Below are positions 56,770 through 64,000 of a stretch of DNA of 64,000 nt, one piece after another. Numbering within the stretch: position 1 is the stretch's first letter; each line of letters begins with the position of its first letter. The position numbers and the translations under genes are program-made. The stretch spans positions 62,064 through 126,063 of the forward strand of contig NZ_NBYX01000004.1 in NCBI RefSeq assembly GCF_002099195.1. Direction: 5' to 3'. The notes below the pieces were generated by a model that made no database searches, had not been told where the DNA came from, and was given only the letters and a program-made list of their open reading frames with translations. The stretch is from Burkholderia puraquae (lineage in GTDB: Bacteria > Pseudomonadota > Gammaproteobacteria > Burkholderiales > Burkholderiaceae).

Positions 56770-56861
56770 TCGTGCCTGAGCGAACCCTCAGGCCCATTGC
56801 CGGCTTCGGCCGGTGATGCCTTGGTCCCGGCGGTGCGCAACAATGCCGCCGGGATATTTTT
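56770..56861 (+). ncRNA. Candidate small RNA B
   Basis: Three hairpins in a row: GCCTGAG/CTCAGGC (56773-56792), CCGGC-TTCG-GCCGG with the very stable UUCG loop (56799-56812), and CCCGGCGG/CCGCCGGG followed by ATATTTTTTT (56825-56861). It sits after the terminator of candidate A, so it needs its own promoter. No gene on the + strand explains it. Confidence 0.45.
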
Positions 56862-56911
56862 TGCGCCGGATGCGTTGCATCACGTCGTGCGCAGCGGGCG
56901 GGTCAACCCGC

Positions 56912-57655
56912 TCAGCCAGCCTGTTCGACGCTGGTTTCCCAACCGTCGTATTCCCCGCCGAGCGAACGTACTTCACGATTGATCGCGATCGTATGGCGCG
57001 TGATGTCGGCCAGCGCCATGGTGCCTTCATGCGAAAACCGTACGGCCGACTTGCCGTCTTCGGTGGGCGCAACCGACTCGACCGGATAGCCTTTCGCTTC
57101 GGCCCAGTCCGCGAATTGATGCGCGTCGCTCGGGTCGGGGAAGTACGCCCAGTGCATCACGCGCCGGCTGACGTCGCTGGCGTCGCCTTTCTTCCGCAAT
57201 TCATCCAGCACGCGCATGTCGCGCATGATCTGCCAGTCGTCGTCGGCCGGGTAGAGTGTCTGCCAGTACGCTTCCTTGTCCGGATCGTCCTGGTGCGCGT
57301 ACTGCAGTGCGTAAGTCGTCTGATCGGCCAGCGCGTCGACGATCTCCGCCGCTGCCTCTTCGTCGAACGGCACGTAGAAAAGGAAATCCCGATGGCCGTC
57401 GACGGTGATGCGGCCGACCTGCACGCCACCTTTCGCGGTGATCGTGGCGTCCAGCAGATCCTCGATCTGCGCGAGACCGGCGAATTCGTCGCCGGTCGGC
57501 AGGCCTTCCTGCGTCGGATGCGCAAAGGGGACGCGCACGCTCAGCAGCGACGTGCGCGGATCGCCTTCGGCGATTTCCGCAAAGCTGTGGTTGAAGCTGA
57601 TGAAAGCCTGATGGTCGCCCATTCTGGCAGGGAAGGTTCCCCAGGCGTCGGTCAT
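56912..57655 (-). CDS. DUF695/RraB-like two-domain protein
   Basis: 247 aa from ATG 57655 (MTDAWGTFPARMGDHQAFIS). The N-terminal half (~1-140) resembles DUF695 (FISFNHSFAEIAEGDPRTSL, HRDFLFYVPFDEEAAAEIVD). The C-terminal half reads RRVMHWAYFPDPSDAHQFAD and YPVESVAPTEDGKSAVRFSH, like the RraB/RNase E-regulator fold. This fusion is known in proteobacteria but has no settled function. The gene appears monocistronic. Confidence 0.85.
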   Translation of the reverse strand: MTDAWGTFPARMGDHQAFISFNHSFAEIAEGDPRTSLLSVRVPFAHPTQEGLPTGDEFAGLAQIEDLLDATITAKGGVQVGRITVDGHRDFLFYVPFDEEAAAEIVDALADQTTYALQYAHQDDPDKEAYWQTLYPADDDWQIMRDMRVLDELRKKGDASDVSRRVMHWAYFPDPSDAHQFADWAEAKGYPVESVAPTEDGKSAVRFSHEGTMALADITRHTIAINREVRSLGGEYDGWETSVEQAG

Positions 57656-57741
57656 GTGTTTCTCCCGTGCACGATTGTCTGTTGACGGTTGTAAAGCGTC
57701 CCAATGTATCATCGAAAATCGCGTTGGCCGGAGAAGCGCAC

Positions 57742-58125
57742 ATGATCGCGAGCCTGGGCATCCTGGTGCCGGTCGAAGAGGATCGCTTTCGAGCGGTGGT
57801 TGATTTCTACCGTTCGGCGCTCGCGCTGCCCGTGCATTCCGAAGGCGTGTCGGCTGCGGGGAATCCGTGGCATCGCTTTGTCGCGGACGGGGCGACGCTG
57901 ACCGTTTATGCGGGCAGCGGCGGTGAGTTTCCGTATCCGGAGTTTCGTCCGACCGGCCATGGCATTGCGCTGGCCATCGAAGTGGCGCATGTGTCGGAAG
58001 CTGTCGCGCGACTTGAATCGTGCCATGCCAGCATCCTGAACCAGTGGGACTACGGCGACGGCACGGTCGCGATTTCCGTGGCGGACCCGGCGGGAAACGT
58101 CTGCGAGATCTGGGGCCGCCCGTGA
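57742..58125 (+). CDS. VOC-family (glyoxalase-like) protein
   Basis: 127 aa from ATG 57742. Two beta-alpha-beta units are visible: VDFYRSALALPVHSEG with GATLTVYAGSGG, and HGIALAIEVAHVSEAVARLE with ISVADPAGNVCEIWGRP, the latter carrying the conserved DPxGN-E metal end. It is a metal-dependent small-molecule enzyme or a binding protein of the bleomycin-resistance superfamily. It is divergent from the DUF695 gene. Confidence 0.9.
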   Translation: MIASLGILVPVEEDRFRAVVDFYRSALALPVHSEGVSAAGNPWHRFVADGATLTVYAGSGGEFPYPEFRPTGHGIALAIEVAHVSEAVARLESCHASILNQWDYGDGTVAISVADPAGNVCEIWGRP

Positions 58126-58172
58126 CCGTGCATCGGCACGGCGGGCCGCAAAAAAATTCGAAGGAGATGCCG

Positions 58173-58481
58173 ATGTCGATGTTTGCGGTGAATGGTGTGC
58201 GAATCGATCCGCTCAGCGCGCGCGTGACGCATGTGCGCTGGGCGGCTGTGAATCCGGCCGACCGGTCATGGGCGGCGACGCCGAGCGAGGCGCCGGTGGC
58301 GGACGTGGCGCGCGCGCTCGCGTCCGGCAACGATGTCCGCGCAATCTTCTCGGCATCGGACGCTACCGCGATCGGGCCCAGGCTGAAACGCGTGCTGTAT
58401 CGCGATGCGTCGGAAGGTATCGAGCTCGACATCGATGCCACGAGCGAGTCGCGCACGTTGCGCGATCTGCCGCAAATCTGA
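58173..58481 (+). CDS. Unknown small protein
   Basis: 102 aa from ATG 58173, placed 6 bp after AAGGAG; an ATG two codons earlier is too close to it. It reads FAVNGVRIDPLSARVTHVRW, then a loop with TPSEAPVADVARALASGNDV and LKRVLYRDASEGIELDIDAT. This regular alternation suggests a single alpha/beta domain. No family is recognised. It lies 47 bp after the VOC gene and may be cotranscribed. Confidence 0.72.
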   Translation: MSMFAVNGVRIDPLSARVTHVRWAAVNPADRSWAATPSEAPVADVARALASGNDVRAIFSASDATAIGPRLKRVLYRDASEGIELDIDATSESRTLRDLPQI

Positions 58482-58688
58482 CCGGCGCGGCACGCGTCGG
58501 CGATGGCGGGTGCCGCCGCATGGATGGCGGCACCTGGCCGAACGGCCGCTCGCACGACGCTGATCGCGAGGCGTAGTATTGGATGACCGTTACATACTGC
58601 ATTGCCGGTTGCGCTGAACGGGTTGACGGGCCACGCGATCTTCAGCGAGCCGTTACCGGAGGCGAATATCGCATACGCGTACGAGATC

Positions 58689-58931
58689 ATGTCCAGATCG
58701 CTCATCGCCCCGTTCGCATCCGCACTATGTCTGGCGCTGTCGGCTTGCCAGGCCGCGTCCGAGCCGCCTCTGCTGCCGTCGCCCGACACCGCGTCGGCAG
58801 CCGTGGCCGTTCCGGTATCGTCGCCGGCCGCGCCGATCCGCGGCATCGGCCTGGCGCCACATCTGGCCGGGCAGAGTCACTGGGCCACCGGTCAATGCAC
58901 GACCAACGGCACCGTAATGGTGTGCAACTGA
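58689..58931 (+). CDS. Small lipoprotein
   Basis: 80 aa from ATG 58689. A lipoprotein signal (PFASALCLALSAC) gives a mature peptide of ~60 residues rich in Ala, Pro and Ser, ending HWATGQCTTNGTVMVCN with two cysteines that could form a disulfide. It looks like a secreted/outer-membrane small lipoprotein of unknown role. No strong ribosome site is seen. Confidence 0.55.
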   Translation: MSRSLIAPFASALCLALSACQAASEPPLLPSPDTASAAVAVPVSSPAAPIRGIGLAPHLAGQSHWATGQCTTNGTVMVCN

Positions 58932-59109
58932 AAATGACCGATGCCGATAGAGGGCTACCCATTCCCCGCGGACGAAAGCGTGTGGTCGCGCGTGGATGCG
59001 CACCTTCCTCGATCGCGACCCATTCCCGTCGACAAGCCGCTCGTCCCGGCGCGTCGATAGGGTGTCCGACCACGATGCCCCAGGTCCCGTCGATGTGAAC
59101 GATCGGGCG

Positions 59110-59652
59110 ATGAACGACGAACGTGAAACCACCGATTCCGGCTGGCGCGCCGATCCCGTTGCGGGAACGATCGCCGGCCAGTTGCCGGTGACGCTGGCGG
59201 TCGACAGCCGGAGCCTGAAACGAAGGGCGATCGTGTGCGCGGTGCTGGCCGCGGCGATGCTGTGCGGTTATGCGGCCGCTCCGGCGCTCTGGCCGGTGGC
59301 GGCGCTGGCCGCGTTGCTGGCGCTGGCGGGTGGCGCCTTCTTCGTCTCGTCGCGGCGCAGGATGGCGTTGCAAGTCGACGAGACAGGCTTCAGGTTGATC
59401 GGGGCCGTACGTGAACAACCCGTCACGCCGTGGCGTGACGTCACCGAATTCCGGATGATCAGCGTCGCCGGTAATCGTTACATCGGCTACCAGTTCTCGG
59501 CGCATTCGTCGCGCACCAGGGTGCCGGGTGGCGTGATGCTGCCGATCGCCCGGTTTGCCGATCTTCCGCTCGACGAGGTGGCCGGTTTGCTGGAGGCATG
59601 CCGCCGGCAGTTCGGCGTGCCGGACAACGAAGCCGACCGAACGGGCCGATGA
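59110..59652 (+). CDS. Membrane protein with PH-like domain (STM3941-like)
   Basis: 180 aa from ATG 59110. Two close membrane segments lie at ~38-80 (AIVCAVLAAAMLCGYAAAPA, VAALAALLALAGGAFFV), followed by a PH/YdbT-like domain: MALQVDETGFRLIGAVREQP, TPWRDVTEFRMISVAGNRYI and LPLDEVAGLLEACRRQFG. Such proteins are found as small inner-membrane proteins of unknown function. Confidence 0.85.
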   Translation: MNDERETTDSGWRADPVAGTIAGQLPVTLAVDSRSLKRRAIVCAVLAAAMLCGYAAAPALWPVAALAALLALAGGAFFVSSRRRMALQVDETGFRLIGAVREQPVTPWRDVTEFRMISVAGNRYIGYQFSAHSSRTRVPGGVMLPIARFADLPLDEVAGLLEACRRQFGVPDNEADRTGR

Positions 59653-59813
59653 TGCCCGATGCGGGGAACCTGCGCGCCCCGATACTCGAGAAAACAAAAA
59701 AAGTCTGGCAGCGTGTCGATTTCCGCCGGGATCGTCCGTCGTAGCATCGGAGGCGTGCGCATCGCGCGTCCGTCCCGATTCCGATACGACAACCGACCGA
59801 AGGAGCGTCACCC

Positions 59814-60287
59814 ATGTCCACGTCCGTCAAACCGATCCCGGAAGGGATGCGCACGCTGACGCCGCACCTGATCTGCGCCGGCGCAGCAGCAGCCATCGAC
59901 TTCTACAAGCGCGCGTTCAATGCGAGCGAACAGTTTCGCCTGGCGATGCCCGACGGCCGGCTCGCGCACGCGTGCCTCGTGATTGGCGATTCGACACTGA
60001 TGCTGGTGGATGAAATGCCCGATCATGGCGCGCTCGGGCCGAAGGCACTGAAAGGCACGCCGGTCTGCCTGCACCTGTACGTGCCGGACACCGACGCAGC
60101 GATCGCGAAGGCGGTCGCGGCCGGCGCGACGGTCACGATTCCGGCTGCCGACATGTTCTGGGGGGATCGCTACGGACAGGTCGAGGATCCGTTCGGGCAC
60201 CGCTGGTCGCTCGCGACGCACCAGCGCGACCTGACGCCCGAGCAGATCGCGGAGGCCATGGCGTCCGCGCCGCCGTGCGGAAGCTGA
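59814..60287 (+). CDS. VOC-family protein, PhnB/YciE-like
   Basis: 157 aa. It starts PEGMRTLTPHLICAGAAAAI with DFYKRAFNASEQFRL, the usual PhnB-type opening. Its second unit has LHLYVPDTDAAIAKAVAAGA and the closing MFWGDRYGQVEDPFGHRWSL, with the conserved WGDRYG and DPFGH. The function is unknown beyond the VOC fold. It appears to be a single gene. Confidence 0.93.
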   Translation: MSTSVKPIPEGMRTLTPHLICAGAAAAIDFYKRAFNASEQFRLAMPDGRLAHACLVIGDSTLMLVDEMPDHGALGPKALKGTPVCLHLYVPDTDAAIAKAVAAGATVTIPAADMFWGDRYGQVEDPFGHRWSLATHQRDLTPEQIAEAMASAPPCGS

Positions 60288-60343
60288 CGCAGCCACTCAA
60301 TCACCGCAGCTGAACGGCCGGGCGGCGGCATGCGCCCGCGCGC

Positions 60344-61315
60344 TTATGCGCCGGCCGTCTTGCCGCGCTGCTTGTCTTCGTACATCCGTTGATCGGCCGA
60401 TGCGAGCAGGTCGGCCACGTCCTGATGGTGTGCGGGATCGTAGTCGACGTGCCCGACGCTGAACCGGATTTCGTAGCCGCGTGCGTCGGCCGCGTTGCGC
60501 AGCGCGAGCGCCTGCGTCACGCGTTTGACCGGCTCGGCGACGTCGGCCGGATCGGTGGCGCTCAGCAGTACGACGAATTCGTCGCCGCCAAGCCGTGCGA
60601 TCACGTCGCTGTCGCGCAGCGTGCCCGTCAGCGTATCGGCAAATGCCTTGAGCGCGCGGTCACCTTCGGCATGGCCGAAGCGGTCGTTGATCGACTTGAA
60701 TTCGTTCAGGTCGAAGAACAGCAGTACCGCGTGACGGCTGACGCGATCGCACAGGCTCAGCACGTGGCGGGCCAGGATCTCGAAGCCGCGCCGGTTCGTC
60801 AGCTGGGTGAGCTCGTCGGTGGTCGCGAAATGCAGCGCGGCAATCTCGCGCTCGGTCATGTGGGCGAGATCGCCGAGCAGCGCGAGTTCGTCGGGTTCGA
60901 GCGAGCGCGGCCGCGTGTCGATCAGGCACAGGGTGCCGATGGGTGCGCCGTTTGGCGCGGCGAGCGGCCGGCCGGCGTAGAAGCGGATGCCGGGCGCGCC
61001 GGTGACGAGCGGGTTGTCGTGGAAGCGGTTGTCGTTCAATGCGTCCTGAATCACCATCGTATCGCCCGCGAGCAGTGCGTGAGCGCAGAACGATACGTCG
61101 CGAGACGTCTGCGTGGCGTCGAGGCCCGCATGACTCTTGAACCACTGGCGATCGTCGTCGACGAGGCTGACGAGTGCGATCGGTACGTCGAACAGCCTGC
61201 GTGCAAGGCGCGTCAGGCGATCGAAACGCTCTTCAGGCGGCGTGTCGAGGATCGAGAGCGCATGAAGCGTATCGAGCCGGGCCGCCTCGTCGGCAGGTTT
61301 CGGTGCGATTTGCAT
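60344..61315 (-). CDS. GAF-GGDEF diguanylate cyclase
   Basis: 323 aa. A GAF domain at ~20-150 (LSILDTPPEERFDRLTRLAR, VPIALVSLVDDDRQWFKSHA) is joined to a GGDEF domain at ~165-320. The active-site loop is intact (ARLGGDEFVVLLS), and the RxxD product-inhibition site (RDSD) lies five residues before it. It should make c-di-GMP from GTP in response to a GAF ligand or redox signal. It is cytoplasmic, without membrane segments. Confidence 0.95.
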   Translation of the reverse strand: MQIAPKPADEAARLDTLHALSILDTPPEERFDRLTRLARRLFDVPIALVSLVDDDRQWFKSHAGLDATQTSRDVSFCAHALLAGDTMVIQDALNDNRFHDNPLVTGAPGIRFYAGRPLAAPNGAPIGTLCLIDTRPRSLEPDELALLGDLAHMTEREIAALHFATTDELTQLTNRRGFEILARHVLSLCDRVSRHAVLLFFDLNEFKSINDRFGHAEGDRALKAFADTLTGTLRDSDVIARLGGDEFVVLLSATDPADVAEPVKRVTQALALRNAADARGYEIRFSVGHVDYDPAHHQDVADLLASADQRMYEDKQRGKTAGA

Positions 61316-61957
61316 GGGCGTTGTCTCTTGTCCCGGCTGCGACGCCGGTCACGGGATCGTATGTCGGACAGTATCGCGCATTGTTCGACGCATCGCCAAG
61401 CCGCCAGTCCGGCGACGGCCGGTTTAGGCCCGGCCCGGATCGATGCAGATGCAGATGCAGTGAGAAGCAGGCGCCGTGAGCCTGCGTTTCGTCCCGATAC
61501 GCAATCGGAGACGCGATGCCTCAAGGTGCCCGGCACAGTGCCGTAAACAGGACGAGTCCAATCGTTTATCGCCTCCCATCACACCATGGTTCGATTTCTG
61601 TACGCGGGCTATCTCGCGTTTGCGCTGTATCTTCTTTATCCGATGGTTCAGAACACGCTGGCATTCGGCATGGCATGCGTGAGCACCGTGCTGCCGGGCG
61701 GCGCCAGCGGCTTGTCGACGTCTTCGGCAAGCGGCGTGGGCGCGCGCGCGAATCGCTGTGTGCCGACGGCACAGGCTCGTGCCGCGTCCGGACGGATGCC
61801 CGAAATCCATTGAGCCCGGCAGAGTGTCGCGTGGATCGTTCGACAGGCGAGGCGGCGCGCTGGCCATTCGGCCGAATTGAACGTCGCGCCCCGCTCGCCG
61901 ATCATCTGCAACACGGTGGATCGAACACGGGAGGCGAGCGTCAGGCGTCAGTGTGCG
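61316..61957. other. Gap between the GGDEF gene and the PLD gene
   Basis: 642 bp with no convincing gene other than the weak frame at 61586-61813. No strong terminator or repeat was seen by eye. It includes the promoter region of the leftward GGDEF gene. Confidence 0.4.
61586..61813 (+). CDS. Possible small membrane peptide
   Basis: 75 aa from ATG 61586. The first 35 residues are a plausible membrane helix (FLYAGYLAFALYLLYPMVQN), and the rest is Ser/Ala/Arg-rich and may be out-of-frame noise. There is no ribosome site. Listed with low confidence because it is the only protein-like frame in a 642-bp gap. Confidence 0.25.
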   Translation: MVRFLYAGYLAFALYLLYPMVQNTLAFGMACVSTVLPGGASGLSTSSASGVGARANRCVPTAQARAASGRMPEIH

Positions 61958-62581
61958 TCAGTAGCTGGAGCGGTACGGCGTGCCCTGGTCGAAGCGGCTT
62001 TGCCAGTGCGTGAGATAGCGCGACGCGAGTTGCGGGTTGTTCCACACCACGACCACATTCTCCGAATTGCGGCTGGCCGCCGACGCGCTGTAGTTGAACG
62101 AGCCCGTTTCGATGTGCTCGGCGTCGATCACGAGGTACTTGTCGTGATGGATCGCATAGGCGTCGATCGTGCGCGTCGGGATACCGGCGTTGACGAGCAG
62201 GTTCAACGCCTGCTTGCTGCTCTTTGCGCGATTGCCCTTGTCGTCGACGACTACCGCGACGTTCACGCCGCGTCGCTTGGCGGCGAGCAGGGCGCGCGTG
62301 ACGGGCGGCGACGTGAACGAATAGGCGGCGACGCGGATCGAGCTGCGCGCGGCGCCGATCGCTTTGAGCACGAGCGCCTCGGCACCGCCGTCGGGCGAAA
62401 ACGCCGATTCGACGACCTGTGTCGCGGGCGCTTCGTGGGTGGGGGCCGGCAGCCATCGCGACACGAAGTCGATCGCCTGCTGGAGCAGCGATTCACTTTG
62501 CGTCTTGCCGAAGGCGGCGAACGGTGTGGCGAGCAGGGAGGCGGCGAGACAGGCAGCGGCGAGGCGATTGCGCGACAACAT
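61958..62581 (-). CDS. Secreted phospholipase D/Nuc-like endonuclease
   Basis: 207 aa from ATG 62581 (MLSRNRLAAACLAASLLATP), with a signal peptide cleaved after AAFG. A single HKD half-site is present: HHDKYLVID followed by HIETGSFNYSASAASRNSEN, the pattern of Nuc/plasmid-encoded PLD nucleases, which dimerise to make one active site. It probably degrades DNA or phospholipid in the periplasm or outside the cell. Confidence 0.9.
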   Translation of the reverse strand: MLSRNRLAAACLAASLLATPFAAFGKTQSESLLQQAIDFVSRWLPAPTHEAPATQVVESAFSPDGGAEALVLKAIGAARSSIRVAAYSFTSPPVTRALLAAKRRGVNVAVVVDDKGNRAKSSKQALNLLVNAGIPTRTIDAYAIHHDKYLVIDAEHIETGSFNYSASAASRNSENVVVVWNNPQLASRYLTHWQSRFDQGTPYRSSY

Positions 62582-62916
62582 CTTGGACAGCGAACAATTT
62601 CGAGACAGCGGGCCGTGAGTGTAACGCAGACGTGGCAGCCCGGTCACGTGCGGATACGACGGGATGCCGCATCGAGATGACCGGCGATAGGGGAAGCGGT
62701 GACGCAAGGTTGCGTCGAGCGGGATCCGTGTGCGCGATCGGGTTGATTGGCGGATGAGGGGATTGCGGCGCGCGAATGCTTATGCGGTGGGCGCGATAGC
62801 GGCGTGCAAGCCATGCGCGAGCGCAGCCGAGCTGGCTCGATGCGCGGCCCGCGACAGCAGCGCGAACGCAACGAACGATCCGTGTGATGGGTCCGCGTTC
62901 ATGTGTGCGCGATGCG
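62582..62916. other. Intergenic stretch, nothing recognised
   Basis: 335 bp between the PLD gene and the HxlR regulator. I see no protein-like frame, hairpin with U-tract or repeat here. Confidence 0.4.
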
Positions 62917-63405
62917 TCAATCCTCGGCCGCAGGCGCTCCGGCTGCCTCGGCGGCGATCCATCCGGGGCCGCGCTCCGGCTGCACGTCGCGTGCGTCGAG
63001 CGGCTCGCCGCACGCCGAGCATACGGTGACCGCATGCATCAGATGGCCGCAGGTACGGTGACGCAACTGTACCGGCGGCCCCTGGCCGTCGTCTTTCCAG
63101 CGGTCTCCCCATGCCGTCAGTGCGAGCAGGGTCGGGTAGAGGTCCAGGCCTTTGTCCGTCAACCGGTATTCGAAACGCGGCGGGCGCTCCTGATACGCAC
63201 GCTTGGCCAACACGCCTTCGTCGACGAGCCGCGCGAGCCGCTCGGCCAGCACGTGGCGCGTGAGGCCAAGCTGGGTCTGGAACGCGTCGAAACGGCGGCA
63301 GCCGAGGAACGCGTTGCGCAGGATCAGCATGGTCCAGCGATCGCCGAGCACGGCGAGCGTGCGCGCGACCGAACAGTTCAGCGTGCCGATGTCATCCCAT
63401 TTCAT
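62917..63405 (-). CDS. HxlR-family transcriptional regulator
   Basis: 162 aa. An HxlR winged helix at ~10-105: LNCSVARTLAVLGDRWTMLI, CRRFDAFQTQLGLTRHVLAE, YQERPPRFEYRLTDKGLDLY. A C-terminal extension follows with two Cys pairs (RTCGH and CSACGE) that could bind zinc. It is divergent from a thioesterase gene, and the space between them contains three palindromes. It most likely represses that gene. Confidence 0.93.
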   Translation of the reverse strand: MKWDDIGTLNCSVARTLAVLGDRWTMLILRNAFLGCRRFDAFQTQLGLTRHVLAERLARLVDEGVLAKRAYQERPPRFEYRLTDKGLDLYPTLLALTAWGDRWKDDGQGPPVQLRHRTCGHLMHAVTVCSACGEPLDARDVQPERGPGWIAAEAAGAPAAED

Positions 63406-63436
63406 CGTCGAGTCTCTTGCGGCGGTTCAGCGAAAT

Positions 63437-63459
63437 TGTGGGTTCGATTATAGAACCCA
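63437..63459. promoter_or_regulatory. Palindrome 1 in the HxlR/thioesterase region
   Basis: GTGGGTTC and GAACCCAC are exact 8-bp arms with a 7-bp AT-rich spacer, 32 bp upstream of the HxlR start. Confidence 0.6.
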
Positions 63460-63486
63460 CCTTCGGTTGCAACGCGCCGGGCTGCG

Positions 63487-63512
63487 TTGACAACGGCCGC
63501 CATCGTTGTCAA
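63487..63512. promoter_or_regulatory. Palindrome 2, overlapping a possible -35 box
   Basis: TTGACAACG and CGTTGTCAA are exact 9-bp arms with an 8-bp spacer. The left arm contains TTGACA, and AATAAT follows 17-18 bp later, so it may cover the thioesterase promoter. Confidence 0.6.
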
Positions 63513-63517
63513 TAATG

Positions 63518-63534
63518 AGTTCCAATTTGGAACT
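63518..63534. promoter_or_regulatory. Palindrome 3 upstream of the thioesterase gene
   Basis: AGTTCCAA-T-TTGGAACT is a perfect 17-bp palindrome just downstream of the possible -10 box, a classic repressor position. Confidence 0.65.
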
Positions 63535-63574
63535 TACTCGCGCGGCGACGCGCTTTCAACCCGGAGACAACCCG

Positions 63575-64000
63575 ATGAACCCGCTTTCCCTGTCTGGTCT
63601 CGATCTGCTGCGCGCAGCGGTATCGGGCGACGCGCCGCTCGCGTCGATTTCCGAGACGATCCCGATGCGTCCGCTCGATGTCGAGCTCGGGTACGTGAAG
63701 TTTTCGGCGCGGGCGGACGGCCGGCACCTGAATCCGCTCGGCGGCGTGCACGGCGGGTTCGCCGCGACGGTGCTCGATTCGGTCACGGGGTGCGCGGTGC
63801 ATTCGATGCTTGATGCGGGCGTCGGCTATGGCACGGTCGACCTGCATGTGAAGATGCTGCGGCCCGTGCCGCGCGACGTCGACCTGGTTGCGGAAGGGCG
63901 CGTGATTCACCTGTCGCGTTCACTGGGCGTTGCCGAGGGCACGCTGAAGACGCCGGACGACAAGATCGTCGCGCATGCGTCGGCGACCTGTTTCATCCAG
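63575..64000 (+). CDS. PaaI-type hotdog thioesterase (cut by the window edge)
   Basis: 142 codons are visible from ATG 63575 and the frame is still open at the last base. A hotdog-fold acyl-CoA thioesterase is indicated by LNPLGGVHGGFAATVLDSVT (the HGG motif and catalytic Asp helix) and YGTVDLHVKMLRPVPRDVDL. It probably hydrolyses aromatic or short acyl-CoA. It is divergent from the HxlR regulator. Confidence 0.9.
   Translation, partial: MNPLSLSGLDLLRAAVSGDAPLASISETIPMRPLDVELGYVKFSARADGRHLNPLGGVHGGFAATVLDSVTGCAVHSMLDAGVGYGTVDLHVKMLRPVPRDVDLVAEGRVIHLSRSLGVAEGTLKTPDDKIVAHASATCFIQ

Noticed and set aside
51907..58000. Genomic island inserted at tRNA-His
   Set aside because: The gene content after the tRNA looks accessory, but I found no integrase, transposase or repeated tRNA 3' end within the window. 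A search for the last ~20 bp of the tRNA further right by computer would decide.

Overview
The window looks like a piece of the main chromosome of a Burkholderia, most likely the B. cepacia complex. The reasons are the very high GC, the strong GC3 codon bias that produces long antisense shadow reading frames, a long-tailed second Hfq (Hfq2) downstream of a tad pilus locus, and the overall protein style (DUF2968, DUF1571, SsuF-type TOBE protein). The species call comes from recognising these families, not from a database search.

Left part (1-12.9 kb): the distal part of a Flp/Tad type IVb pilus operon on the + strand. It holds a tadE-like end, cpaB, secretin cpaC, cpaE/tadZ, ATPase cpaF/tadA, tadB, tadC, lipoprotein tadD, a small exported protein and a large tadG-like protein. 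A sigma-54 activator with a degenerate receiver domain and a DUF2968 exported protein follow. Next, 12.9-22.6 kb holds hfq2, a small exported Asp/His-rich protein, a DUF1571 protein, a fadD-type acyl-CoA ligase with a PsrA-like TetR regulator, an MFS carrier, a GNAT enzyme, a ParB-like protein and a SulP transporter.

22.6-28.6 kb (minus strand) is a sugar module: ROK regulator, CUT2 ABC ATPase, permease, binding protein and a PfkB kinase. It resembles a fructose FrcBCA-K system and has a perfect AT-rich palindrome in front of it. 28.9-31.0 kb carries three identical tRNA-Leu(CAG) genes. They enclose an orphan sulfonate-type binding protein and the wreck of a MarR regulator; the outer two tRNA units are about 180-bp direct repeats.

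31.2-51.9 kb is mostly housekeeping: rnr, rlmB, an AmiD-type amidase, rpiA, a FadR-type regulator, a Gfo/Idh oxidoreductase, an amino-acid ABC pair, then pyrD, bpt, aat and a NUDIX gene. After these come tRNA-fMet, a UPF0303 protein, an SMR pump, a 3-hydroxyisobutyryl-CoA hydrolase-like protein, the ssuDCB-ssuF sulfonate operon (without ssuA or ssuE), two small unknowns, dusA and tRNA-His.

52-64 kb, after tRNA-His, is a looser accessory stretch of small single genes: a VUT transporter, GNAT, a ParB/sulfiredoxin-fold protein, an unknown 133-aa protein, a frameshifted lipoprotein, a DUF695/RraB-like protein, two VOC proteins, a PH-like membrane protein, a GAF-GGDEF cyclase, a secreted PLD nuclease-like protein, and an HxlR regulator divergent from a thioesterase cut by the window edge. 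Several orphan rho-independent terminators here suggest unannotated small RNAs. I found no integrase, transposase, CRISPR array or clear defence system. The most unusual signals are the regulatory palindromes, the repeat-flanked tRNA-Leu cluster, the dusA/tRNA-His junction and the paired sRNA-like hairpin clusters at 56.5-56.9 kb.
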